Assembly (NCBI RefSeq): GCF_016809835.1
Contig: NZ_JAFBIL020000003.1
Coordinates: forward strand, 248,001-312,000
Length of the DNA stretch: 64,000 nt
From: Massilia soli
GTDB taxonomy: Bacteria > Pseudomonadota > Gammaproteobacteria > Burkholderiales > Burkholderiaceae_D
Direction of reading: 5' to 3'
The notes below the pieces were generated by a model, which made no database searches, was not told the DNA's origin, and worked only from the letters and a program-made list of their open reading frames with translations. How positions within the stretch are numbered: position 1 is the stretch's first letter; each line of letters begins with the position of its first letter. The position numbers and the translations under genes are program-made. This document shows, piece by piece, positions 52,007-62,179 of the stretch.

Positions 52007-53563
52007 TTACTGGGCGCCAGGCAAAGGCGTGTTCAGGTAAGGGAAGCCAGTCAGGAACGGCTGCACCGCCTGGTCGACTGCGTCGTGGAGATTAAACGAA
52101 GTGGCTTTCAGCGGCACCTTGCTTGGGTTGCACTCGGTACCAAAGCCAAACGCATTGTTGTTCCCGTTTGCCATGCACAGGCCACCCATCGCAACCACCA
52201 GCGAGATGTCGACCACGTCATCCTTCGGTCGCCGGCCGTTTGGATAACCTGCGTTATCCGATCCACCGGCGAGGATATTGCCGACGATGCCGAGGCGGTT
52301 CTGCTGTGCGAACGGCACCGCAGGAATCGATGTGTTCAGGCGCAGCATCTCCGACGGCGTCACATTGGCGGGACGATTGATCCCGGTGATGCCGGTCAGG
52401 AATGCGATGACAAGATCGTTTCTTGGCAGATTGGTCGGCGCGGCGCCGCCTGCTGGCAGGTTGTAGGCAATCTCGACCAGGCGCGGCAGGGTTGGGTTGG
52501 TGACATACGACGCGAATTGCCCATCGCCCGACGGCATCGAACTGTTGAAGCGGTCCTTGTCCGGCAGTCCGATGATCACTTCGTTCACCAGCGGCATGCC
52601 GAGGCGCGACACCTGGACAAAGGCGCCGCCGTACGTGACGGTGGTCTGGTGTCCGCGTGGCGGGTTGGCATTGACCAGCTGGCTTTGGCGTACGCTGGCA
52701 GAGGTCCATCCGCCGATGACGGGGTCAGCCGTGGTCGTCGACAGCAGGCAGGACTTGCTCACTTCCAGCGCCAGGGTCGTGATGTTTTTGGTGCTGAGCA
52801 TATTTGGCGCCGCGTTGATCAGCGCGGGGTTGGTGATGGTCGACAGTGGCGCGTTGATCAGGTCGAAGATCGTGCCCAGGTTGACTGCGAAGCCTTCCTG
52901 GCGCTGCCCAACGAAGACGCGGCCTGGCGTGGCGCAGCCCGGAATGTTCACCGAGTAGATGTGCTGACCCGCATACGCGGCGTAGTTCGGGATGGTCTTG
53001 GTGCCGATGTTATCGGACGGCTTGTCGAAGCTGGCCGAGCCGGAACCAAAGCGCGTGATGGCCGCCGATTGTCCGGTGCGACGATTGCCCCTGATGACAT
53101 TCACCGTGAACTTCTCGTTCACATTCAACGCTGGCGCATTCGGCGCGCTGACCTGGCCCGCTTGGGTCAGCGGGATGGCGACATTCTGCGACCCGATCGG
53201 CAAGGTGATGCCTTTGAAATTGTTTTGGAAGCGGAATTGGAAGGTCAGGTCTTCGCGCGCATCGCCATTGTTATCGATGTGAATTTCGTAGAGCGCGTTC
53301 GGATCCATCTTGAAGTAATTCGGGCCGCCGTACGGATCCTGCAGCGGCTGATAATTGGCAATCAGTGTGACGTAGGCGGAGCGTCCGTTTTCATAACTGT
53401 TGAACATATAAAAATCCGTGCCGTCGACTTTCGGCTGGGTCGTGATGAAGGGCGCTTCGCGATGGCTGGAGGCAAACGCGGAAGCGGCCGGCAGCAACAT
53501 CGGAACGACCGCGGCAAGCGTGAGCGATAAAAGCCTAGTGCGGCGGAACGGTAACAGATGCAT
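52007..53563 (-). CDS. DUF4331 family exported protein
   Basis: Start ATG 53563 follows AGGAG by seven bases; the longer open frame lacks one. The 518-residue precursor has a signal peptide (LLSLTLAAVVPMLLPAASAFA) and opens ASSHREAPFITTQPKVDGTDFYMFNSYENGRSAYVTLIANYQPLQDPYGGPNYFKMDP, the DUF4331 signature. The GTDFY-F and NYQPL-DPYGGPNYF elements are family-typical, as is the C-terminal DVVDISLVVAMGG. The function is unknown; members are secreted and often near surface or sensory genes. It lies 24 bases from the PEP-CTERM gene, so the two are probably cotranscribed. Confidence 0.9.
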   Translation of the reverse strand: MHLLPFRRTRLLSLTLAAVVPMLLPAASAFASSHREAPFITTQPKVDGTDFYMFNSYENGRSAYVTLIANYQPLQDPYGGPNYFKMDPNALYEIHIDNNGDAREDLTFQFRFQNNFKGITLPIGSQNVAIPLTQAGQVSAPNAPALNVNEKFTVNVIRGNRRTGQSAAITRFGSGSASFDKPSDNIGTKTIPNYAAYAGQHIYSVNIPGCATPGRVFVGQRQEGFAVNLGTIFDLINAPLSTITNPALINAAPNMLSTKNITTLALEVSKSCLLSTTTADPVIGGWTSASVRQSQLVNANPPRGHQTTVTYGGAFVQVSRLGMPLVNEVIIGLPDKDRFNSSMPSGDGQFASYVTNPTLPRLVEIAYNLPAGGAAPTNLPRNDLVIAFLTGITGINRPANVTPSEMLRLNTSIPAVPFAQQNRLGIVGNILAGGSDNAGYPNGRRPKDDVVDISLVVAMGGLCMANGNNNAFGFGTECNPSKVPLKATSFNLHDAVDQAVQPFLTGFPYLNTPLPGAQ

Positions 53564-53973
53564 GACGAGTCTCCTGATGAGTAGATGGATCGGTTCGCGC
53601 CCGACGCAGCAAGTCACCAAGAAGCTTTGAGACGTTGCTGGAAATCCGGCAGACCGAATTGAATGAACTTCGAGGTGTCATCTAGCAGGAACCGTGCCGT
53701 GCACCAATCCACGCTATGACGTGGCAGGTTGAGCCAGATCAGATAGAAGGTGAAATGTAAGGAAGCTCGACGTAACAAATGCTACGGTCTATGCATTTAA
53801 GAACGATGTATTGCGCGGCGATACGTGGAAGGGCAAGGGGTCAGAGCCGACATTCGGACACGGGCGCCGTTGTAGGGTAATTCGAACAGGCTGGCCAGCC
53901 GCGGTGCGCTACTGCCAGCCGCACTCGCGAGGCGATGGCAAACGCATCGCCTCACTTGCATGTCGCCGGTACC
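53564..53973. other. 410-bp gap between DUF4331 gene and chemoreceptor gene
   Basis: No credible coding frame, repeat or RNA was seen. It must hold the leftward promoter of the DUF4331 unit, but I could not place a convincing -35/-10 pair. Confidence 0.5.
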
Positions 53974-55599
53974 TTACACCGCCAGCTGCAACGCACCCGC
54001 CTTGACTACCGGCGCGTGCCGTGGCCCCGGAGAACGCCCGCTACCCTGAAGCCGGAACACCGCCAGCGCGCTGGCAACGCTGTCAGCCTGCTCGGCCAGC
54101 GATCCGGCGGCAGCCGCCGCTTCCTCCACCAGTGCCGCATTCTGCTGCGTGATCGAGTCGAGCTCGCTGACCGCCTGATTCACCTGAACAATGCCGGTGC
54201 TTTGTTCGCGCGTTGCAGCAGCAATTTCTTCCATCACCCGCTTCACGTTGTCCACCGCGCCGATGATCTCGCCCATCGTCTGGCCGGCGGCGGCCGTCAG
54301 CCGGTTGCCTGCATCGACATTCGATATCGACACATCGATCAGTTGCTTGACCTCCTTGGCGGCCGTCGCGGTACGCTGCGACAGGTTGCGCACTTCCGTC
54401 GCCACGACGGCAAAGCCACGGCCGTGGTCGCCCGCACGCGCGGCCTCGACGGCGGCATTCAGCGCAAGGATATTGGTCTGGAAAGCAATCCCATCGATCA
54501 ACCCAATGATGTCGAGCACCTTGTGCGACGAGCTGCTGATCGCCTGCATCGTGCTGACCACTTCGCTGACCGTGTTGCCGCCGCGGCTGGCCATATCCGA
54601 CGCGCACATGGCCAGTTCGTTGGCAGTCTTGACGTTGTCGCTGCTTTGCGCGACGTTCTGCGTGAGCTGCTCCATGCTGGCCGCGGTTTCTTCCAGGCTC
54701 GACGCCTGGGCTTCGGTGCGGCCCGAGAGGTCCATATTGCCGGTCGCAATTTCACCCGTGGCCTGGCGGATCTCGTCGAAATTGCCGCGCACGTCGCCGA
54801 TCACGCTGAACAGGTTGACGGCGGTCTGGCGCAGTGCGGCAACCAGGTGGCCCATCTCGTTGTCACTGTCGTGGTCGATCCGCCCGGTCAGGTCGCACCC
54901 GGCCAGGCGCCTGGTGAACAGGATGGCGTCGTCCAGCGGGGCGAGCACCTTCTGATGCAGGATCGTCCACAGGCCGAGCGAGACCGCCACCGACAGCGCC
55001 ATCGCCGCGATTGCCCACGGCGACAGGGCCGCTTGCCATGTCAGCATCAGCATGGCGACCAGGGTCGCTGTCAGCAGCCCCATGCCGCCGTTAATTTGTG
55101 CGCGCAATGAAATGCGGCCAAGCGCGGCAACGCTATCGGCAACCCCCGAATGACGGAGGCGGCCACGGTGCAGCACCAGCTTGCGCGGGTTGCCTGCCTT
55201 GAATTCGCTGTACAGCGCGCTGGCGCTGGCTACCTGCTCGCGGGTCGGCTTGGTTCGCACCGACATGAAGCCGACCGCCTTGCCCGCTTCGATCACCGGC
55301 GTGACGTTGGCGTGGACCCAGTAATGGTCGCCGTTCTTGCAGCGGTTCTTGACCATGCCGGTCCATGGCATGCCGTCGCGAATCGTGGCCCACATGTCGG
55401 CAAACGCTTCCACCGGCATGTCCGGGTGGCGCACCAGGTTCTGCGGCGCGCCGATCAATTCATCTTTTGTGAAGCCGCTGACCTCGATGAAGTAGGGGTT
55501 CGCGTAGCGGATGTTCCCTTGCAGGTCCGTGGTCGAAACGATGGTCTTGCCTTCGGCGAGCTGGTATTCCTTGTTGGTGACTGGCGTGTTGAGGCGCAT
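53974..55599 (-). CDS. Methyl-accepting chemotaxis protein with PAS domain, Aer-like
   Basis: Start ATG 55599 has AGGAG nearby. The 541-residue protein starts with a PAS domain (NKEYQLAEGKTIVSTTDLQGNIRYANPYFIEVSGFTKDELIGAPQNLVRHPDMP) typical of Aer. Two close membrane helices at about 155-200, a HAMP region and the signalling domain follow, with the hairpin tip DIIGLIDGIAFQTNILALNAAVEAARAGDHGRGFAVVATEVRNLSQR. Aer proteins sense redox via FAD and drive energy taxis through CheA/CheW. No che genes are adjacent. Confidence 0.93.
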   Translation of the reverse strand: MRLNTPVTNKEYQLAEGKTIVSTTDLQGNIRYANPYFIEVSGFTKDELIGAPQNLVRHPDMPVEAFADMWATIRDGMPWTGMVKNRCKNGDHYWVHANVTPVIEAGKAVGFMSVRTKPTREQVASASALYSEFKAGNPRKLVLHRGRLRHSGVADSVAALGRISLRAQINGGMGLLTATLVAMLMLTWQAALSPWAIAAMALSVAVSLGLWTILHQKVLAPLDDAILFTRRLAGCDLTGRIDHDSDNEMGHLVAALRQTAVNLFSVIGDVRGNFDEIRQATGEIATGNMDLSGRTEAQASSLEETAASMEQLTQNVAQSSDNVKTANELAMCASDMASRGGNTVSEVVSTMQAISSSSHKVLDIIGLIDGIAFQTNILALNAAVEAARAGDHGRGFAVVATEVRNLSQRTATAAKEVKQLIDVSISNVDAGNRLTAAAGQTMGEIIGAVDNVKRVMEEIAAATREQSTGIVQVNQAVSELDSITQQNAALVEEAAAAAGSLAEQADSVASALAVFRLQGSGRSPGPRHAPVVKAGALQLAV

Positions 55600-55730
55600 G
55601 TGGCGCTCCTGCGAATGGAAAAATCGATTGTGATGGCCGGGGGGGAGGGGCCAATCGAAGTGCACCAGCGGCGAGAGAACAGCGAAAGCGCTGGCGCGGG
55701 ACGGGAACCGAGGACGAGGGTTCACTGAGA

Positions 55731-55758
55731 AGTATATCCACGGAAATAAACATGTAAA
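55731..55758 (-). promoter_or_regulatory. Probable promoter of the Aer-like gene
   Basis: On the minus strand TTTACA (55753-55758) and TATACT (55731-55736) are 16 bases apart, about 130 bases before the start codon. The fit to the housekeeping sigma factor is fair. A flagellar sigma-28 motif was not found. Confidence 0.45.
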
Positions 55759-55948
55759 GACATTCGACGTCGGCATCGCATCAAAACAACGCACTACCGA
55801 GAGGGTCTCGTGGCCGATTACCAGTGGTCGTGGGTGACGTGTGGCGGGCCGGCCCGCTCCTCTCGAAAAACATGCCGCATGATTTTCTTCTTGACCTTCC
55901 CATCGTTGGAAAGATCAATCTGAGCCTGTCCACATCAAGGAGAGCGCA

Positions 55949-56188
55949 ATGGAAAAAGTCAATCGCGTCCGTACCGCAAGGGGATATCGCGGCATGCCCA
56001 ACAAGGCCGCGGACACCTCCGGTCGTTCGGCAGGCGCGGCGCAAGAGCGGATGATCGACCTTGAACAGCGTCGCGGTGCCGTACCGGACCCAAGGCTCGC
56101 GACACCGGCGCCAGCACCGGCAAGCAAGTGTCTCATCTGCAAATTTCGACGGCCAGTCATCCTGGCGAAGGAGGGCGGTGATGCCTAA
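55949..56188 (+). CDS. Small basic protein with a CxxC pair, upstream of ferredoxin
   Basis: ATG 55949 has AAGGAG seven bases upstream. The 79-residue product is basic in its N-terminal part (KVNRVRTARGYRG) and ends with KCLICKFRRPVILAKEGG, where a CxxC pair could bind metal. It overlaps the ferredoxin start by eight bases, so coupling is possible. I recognise no family, and the Ala/Pro-rich middle could be non-coding drift. Confidence 0.45.
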   Translation: MEKVNRVRTARGYRGMPNKAADTSGRSAGAAQERMIDLEQRRGAVPDPRLATPAPAPASKCLICKFRRPVILAKEGGDA

Positions 56189-56519
56189 AATCACGTTGTT
56201 GCCCCATATTGAACTTGCTCCAGCCGGTGCTGAAGTGACCGTGCCTGCAGGGACCAGCATCTGCGATGCGCTTCTGGACAACAGAATCGGCATCGAGCAT
56301 GCATGCGGGAAAGTAGGGGCTTGCACGACATGCCATATCGTCGTTCGTCGTGGCTTCTCGTCCCTCGGCGACGCAAGCGAGAACGAGGAAGACATGCTCG
56401 ACCGGGCATGGGGCGTGGAACCACACTCCCGGCTGGCGTGTCAAGCAATCGTAGCCGACGCTGACCTGACCGTCGACATCCCGCGCTATTCGATCAATCA
56501 CGCAAAAGAAAACGAATAA
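56181..56519 (+). CDS. ISC-type [2Fe-2S] ferredoxin
   Basis: ATG 56181 has GGAGGG upstream. The 112-residue protein matches Fdx of the ISC system: [59 protein letters not shown], with cluster cysteines in the [12 protein letters not shown] run (C-x5-C-x2-C) and a fourth in [26 protein letters not shown] is strongly conserved. The isc operon is not here, so this may be a second copy that serves another electron path. A copper ATPase gene follows after 59 bases. Confidence 0.92.
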   Translation: MPKITLLPHIELAPAGAEVTVPAGTSICDALLDNRIGIEHACGKVGACTTCHIVVRRGFSSLGDASENEEDMLDRAWGVEPHSRLACQAIVADADLTVDIPRYSINHAKENE

Positions 56520-56578
56520 CCCGAGGTCCACCCGCCAAACTGGCGGTGCGGGGCCGACCACCTTTTGCCGGAGGCGAC

Positions 56579-58945
56579 ATGAAACTCGAACCGCACGAAC
56601 ATTCTCATTCCGCGACGCACCATCATCCTGCCAGTCCGCGCGAAAAGCCCCATACCGACCCAGTGTGCGGCATGCAAGTCGCAGATGACCCCGATCGCCG
56701 CATTGAGCATGAAGGCGCCGTTTACCATTTCTGCAGTGTGAAGTGCATGGATAAGTTTCGTGCCGGCCCCGCCGCCTACCTGAATGACCAGCAAGCAACG
56801 AAGATCCCCGAGGCGCCTGCTGGAACCATCTACACCTGTCCGATGCATCCGGAAATCAGGCAAGCGACACCGGGCAACTGTCCAATCTGCGGCATGGCAC
56901 TCGAGCCGTTGATGCCGTCGCTGGAAGACGATGAACATCCTGAGCTTGTCGATTTCCGCCGGCGGTTTCGCTGGACGCTGCCGCTCACGGTCGCGGTCAC
57001 GGTGCTCGCGATGGCGGGGCAGCGTATCTTCAGCGATGGCATTGCGTATCAGAGCTGGGTCGAGCTCGCCCTGAGCACTCCAGTGGTCCTTTGGGCCGGC
57101 TGGCCATTCTTCGTGCGCGGCGCCCGCTCCATCAAGAACCGCAATCCCAACATGTGGACCTTGATCAGTGCCGGGGTCGCCGCCGCCTACAGTTACAGCG
57201 TCATTGCGACGCTGGCGCCTGGCTGGTTCCCGCCCACGTTCGCGATGCACGGCCGCATCGGCGTGTATTACGAGGCCGCTGCCGTGATCGTGTCGTTGAC
57301 CTTGCTAGGCCAGATCCTTGAACTGCGCGCACGCTCCCAGACATCGGCCGCGATCAAGTCCTTGCTCGGCCTCGCGCCAAAAACCGCGCGGCGGATTCGC
57401 GCCGACGGCATTGAAGAAGATGTCGCGCTTGCGCATGTGCACATCGGCGACGCGTTGCGGGTGCGGCCAGGGGAGAAGGTTCCGGTGGACGGCGTGGTTC
57501 TCGAAGGCGAGAGCGCGGTCGACGAGTCGATGCTGACCGGCGAGCCGCTTCCCGTGACGAAGCGGCCCGGCGACACGGTGATTGGCGCAACGATCAACGC
57601 GAGCGGTAGCCTGGTCATCCGCTCGGAGCGCGTCGGGGCGCAAACGGTGCTGTCGCAGATTGTGCAGATGGTCGCGCAAGCGCAGCGCTCAAGGGCGCCA
57701 ATGCAGCGACTGGCCGACGTCGTCGCGGGCTACTTCGTGACGATCGTCGTCGCGATCGCACTGCTGACCCTATTTGGCTGGGGCTTGTTCGGTCCGCAGC
57801 CGAGCTGGGTGTATGGCTTCGTCAACGCGGTGTCTGTCCTGATCATCGCCTGCCCCTGTGCCCTGGGCTTGGCCACACCGATGTCGATCATGGCCGCAAC
57901 CGGACGCGCGGCCACGCAGGGCGTCCTGTTTCGCGACGCCGCAGCGATCGAGGCGATGCGCAAGGTCGATACGATCATCGTCGACAAGACCGGCACGCTG
58001 ACTGAAGGCAAACCGACTTTCGACCGCGCGGTCGCCGCAGCCGGATTCGATGAGGCCGATGTCCTGCGGATTGCTGCAAGCATTGACCAGGGCAGCGAGC
58101 ATCCGCTGGCCCACGCGATCGTCGCCGAAGCCCGGCGGCGCAACCTGGTGCTGGACAAGCCCGACGCCTTCGAATCGTCCAGTGGAATCGGTGTGCGTGG
58201 CACGCTACAAGGGCAGGCGGTAGCGTTGGGCAATACCGCCCTTATGGACGTCGAGAAGGTCGATTGGACGCCGCTGCAACAAACGGCGGAAGAGTTCCGG
58301 CACGTCGGTGCGAGCGTCATGTACCTGGCACAGCAGGGGCGGCTGGTCGGACTGATCGCGGTGTCCGATCCGGTCAAGGAAAACACGGCCGACGCCTTGG
58401 CCGCGCTGCGCGCGGCGGGAATGCGGGTGGTGATGGCGACGGGCGACGGCGTGACGACCGCAAAAGCAGTCGCTTCAAAGCTTGGTATTGCTGACGTCTA
58501 CGGCGAAGTCAAGCCACAGGACAAGCTGGCCTTGGTCGAGCAGTTCCAGCAGCAGCGACGCGTGGTGGCGATGGCCGGTGATGGCATCAACGATGCTCCC
58601 GCACTGGCAAAGGCCGACGTTGGCATCGCGATGGGCACCGGTACGGACGTCGCCATCAATTCGGCGCATGTAACGCTGGTCAAAGGCGACCTGCGCGCCA
58701 TTGCCAGGGCCAGGCTGCTGTCCATCGAGACCGTACGCAATATGCGGCAAAACCTTGGTTTTGCCTTTGTCTACAACGCGATGGGGATTCCATTGGCCGC
58801 AGGCGTTCTCTATCCGTTTACCGGGCAATTACTGTCACCGATGATCGCCGCGTTGGCAATGAGTCTGAGTTCGGTTTCAGTGATCGGCAACGCCTTGCGG
58901 CTACGCGGCAAGGCCACCTCGACGCAGCCGCCGAACCGGCCCTGA
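56579..58945 (+). CDS. Copper-type P1B ATPase with YHS and heavy-metal-binding N-terminal domains
   Basis: ATG 56579 has CGGAGG upstream. The 788-residue protein starts with a His-rich segment ([11 protein letters not shown]), a YHS domain (DPVCGMQV...[13 protein letters not shown]) and a zinc-ribbon-like heavy-metal domain ([22 protein letters not shown], split about CPMHP and CPICG). There is no HMA domain. The pump core has CPC at residues 425-427 ([13 protein letters not shown]), phospho-Asp469 ([10 protein letters not shown]), SEHPLAHAI and [26 protein letters not shown]. It exports Cu+ (or Ag+) from the cytoplasm. Confidence 0.93.
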   Translation: MKLEPHEHSHSATHHHPASPREKPHTDPVCGMQVADDPDRRIEHEGAVYHFCSVKCMDKFRAGPAAYLNDQQATKIPEAPAGTIYTCPMHPEIRQATPGNCPICGMALEPLMPSLEDDEHPELVDFRRRFRWTLPLTVAVTVLAMAGQRIFSDGIAYQSWVELALSTPVVLWAGWPFFVRGARSIKNRNPNMWTLISAGVAAAYSYSVIATLAPGWFPPTFAMHGRIGVYYEAAAVIVSLTLLGQILELRARSQTSAAIKSLLGLAPKTARRIRADGIEEDVALAHVHIGDALRVRPGEKVPVDGVVLEGESAVDESMLTGEPLPVTKRPGDTVIGATINASGSLVIRSERVGAQTVLSQIVQMVAQAQRSRAPMQRLADVVAGYFVTIVVAIALLTLFGWGLFGPQPSWVYGFVNAVSVLIIACPCALGLATPMSIMAATGRAATQGVLFRDAAAIEAMRKVDTIIVDKTGTLTEGKPTFDRAVAAAGFDEADVLRIAASIDQGSEHPLAHAIVAEARRRNLVLDKPDAFESSSGIGVRGTLQGQAVALGNTALMDVEKVDWTPLQQTAEEFRHVGASVMYLAQQGRLVGLIAVSDPVKENTADALAALRAAGMRVVMATGDGVTTAKAVASKLGIADVYGEVKPQDKLALVEQFQQQRRVVAMAGDGINDAPALAKADVGIAMGTGTDVAINSAHVTLVKGDLRAIARARLLSIETVRNMRQNLGFAFVYNAMGIPLAAGVLYPFTGQLLSPMIAALAMSLSSVSVIGNALRLRGKATSTQPPNRP

Positions 58946-58974
58946 CGACGCAAACCGCAGAGGGGCCGCGCAAC

Positions 58975-59682
58975 TTACGGCATGGGGGCGACCGCTACCT
59001 TGATCGACTTGTAGAATACGGTGCTCTTGGCTTCGAAACCGGAATCGATGCCAAAGTAGATCCAGATGTTTCCGCTGGCATCGCTCTTGACCGTCAACGG
59101 GGCCGAGCTTTTCAGGATCTTCGGCTGGTAGACCTGCGGACCGCAATCCGGCACCGTGTTGGCGACATTTCCGAGAACCTGGGATGCCGGCCCTGGCGTG
59201 GCCTGGTTGCCGCGATCGAGGTTGACCACGTAGCTGCCGTTCGCCAGCACGGTTTTCGGCTCGCTCGGGGCCGCGCCGGCCACCACGTAGACGCTTTCGC
59301 CTGGCGCGCCGCCGACGCCGACGCAGCCCGACGACTGGTTGGTGACGATCTCGATCTCGAAGCTGAGCTTGTATTGCGAGGATGGCTTGTAGCCGCCAAA
59401 TTTCTTTTTGCTATAGATGAACAGGTCGTCGCTGCGGTTGGTGCCGCCGGTGTAGTAGGCGTTGCCCGACAACGGCAGCGGCAGCGCGCGGGTCTGCCAC
59501 ACCACATCGGTCGGCTCGGTCGCCGCGTCGTAGTCGGCATACGCGCCTTGCCAGCCGTCGACGCTGCTGGCGAAGGTGGTAAGGATTTGCGGCGTCTGTT
59601 CGTCAAGGGAGCTGCCGCCGCAGGCGGCGAGCAGTGAAGCTGACGCAACGGCGCCAGCCACAAGTATGCTGCGAAGTTTCAT
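58975..59682 (-). CDS. Lipoprotein of unknown function
   Basis: The 235-residue precursor has a lipobox LLAAC preceded by a hydrophobic signal (ILVAGAVASAS). The mature part is beta-rich, with SSGCVGVGG and PDCGPQVYQP cysteines that may form one disulfide. The pattern FEIEIVTNQ...YVVAGAAPSEP...SYVVNLDRG...GNIWIYFGIDSGFEAKSTVFYKSIKV resembles carbohydrate-binding-like jelly rolls, but I do not claim that. It lies between a copper ATPase and a hybrid kinase, with no operon link. Confidence 0.8.
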   Translation of the reverse strand: MKLRSILVAGAVASASLLAACGGSSLDEQTPQILTTFASSVDGWQGAYADYDAATEPTDVVWQTRALPLPLSGNAYYTGGTNRSDDLFIYSKKKFGGYKPSSQYKLSFEIEIVTNQSSGCVGVGGAPGESVYVVAGAAPSEPKTVLANGSYVVNLDRGNQATPGPASQVLGNVANTVPDCGPQVYQPKILKSSAPLTVKSDASGNIWIYFGIDSGFEAKSTVFYKSIKVAVAPMP

Positions 59683-59797
59683 CGGATTACCTGTTAAGCA
59701 TGATGGGAGCTGGAAGAGTAGGCCAGTTCATGCTCAGGAAATAGTCAACAATTGTCGAAGAATTGTAAGACCCGGGCGCGCGGCCCGGCCCGCCGGG

Positions 59798-61828
<2,031 letters not shown>

Positions 61829-62179
61829 GAGGCGAGAGAGAATGTTCGAATGGAAAAAATGCAAGCTTGCCACAAACCGGCGTTGCCTGTCGCCATCTAA
61901 CAACGGAGCAATAATATTGCAACAACATCTAAAACTAAAAGTTTTTGATTGAAAGCACTTATTGAACAGGCGTGAGACTATTAGGTCAATAACGCTCCGC
62001 CCCGCATGGCAGCGAATGGATTTTCTCCAGGTCGCCTCCCCAATCAACGGACCCTGCCGGCGCGCGTTGACAACTTGCTGCCCCATTCCTGTCCCAAAAA
62101 TCGCACTCTGGCGCGCAACCCATTACTGTCCTTGCTGAAGCCGTTCTTCCGCAGCGATCCGTATTGTCCAGGTGTCGAG
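61829..62179. other. Divergent intergenic region with AT-rich core
   Basis: This 351-bp gap separates the hybrid kinase and the CHASE-GGDEF gene. An AT-rich stretch at about 61905-61970 contains AAAACT-AAA-AGTTTT (61931-61945) and is the likely place for both promoters. No coding frame was supported. Confidence 0.5.
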
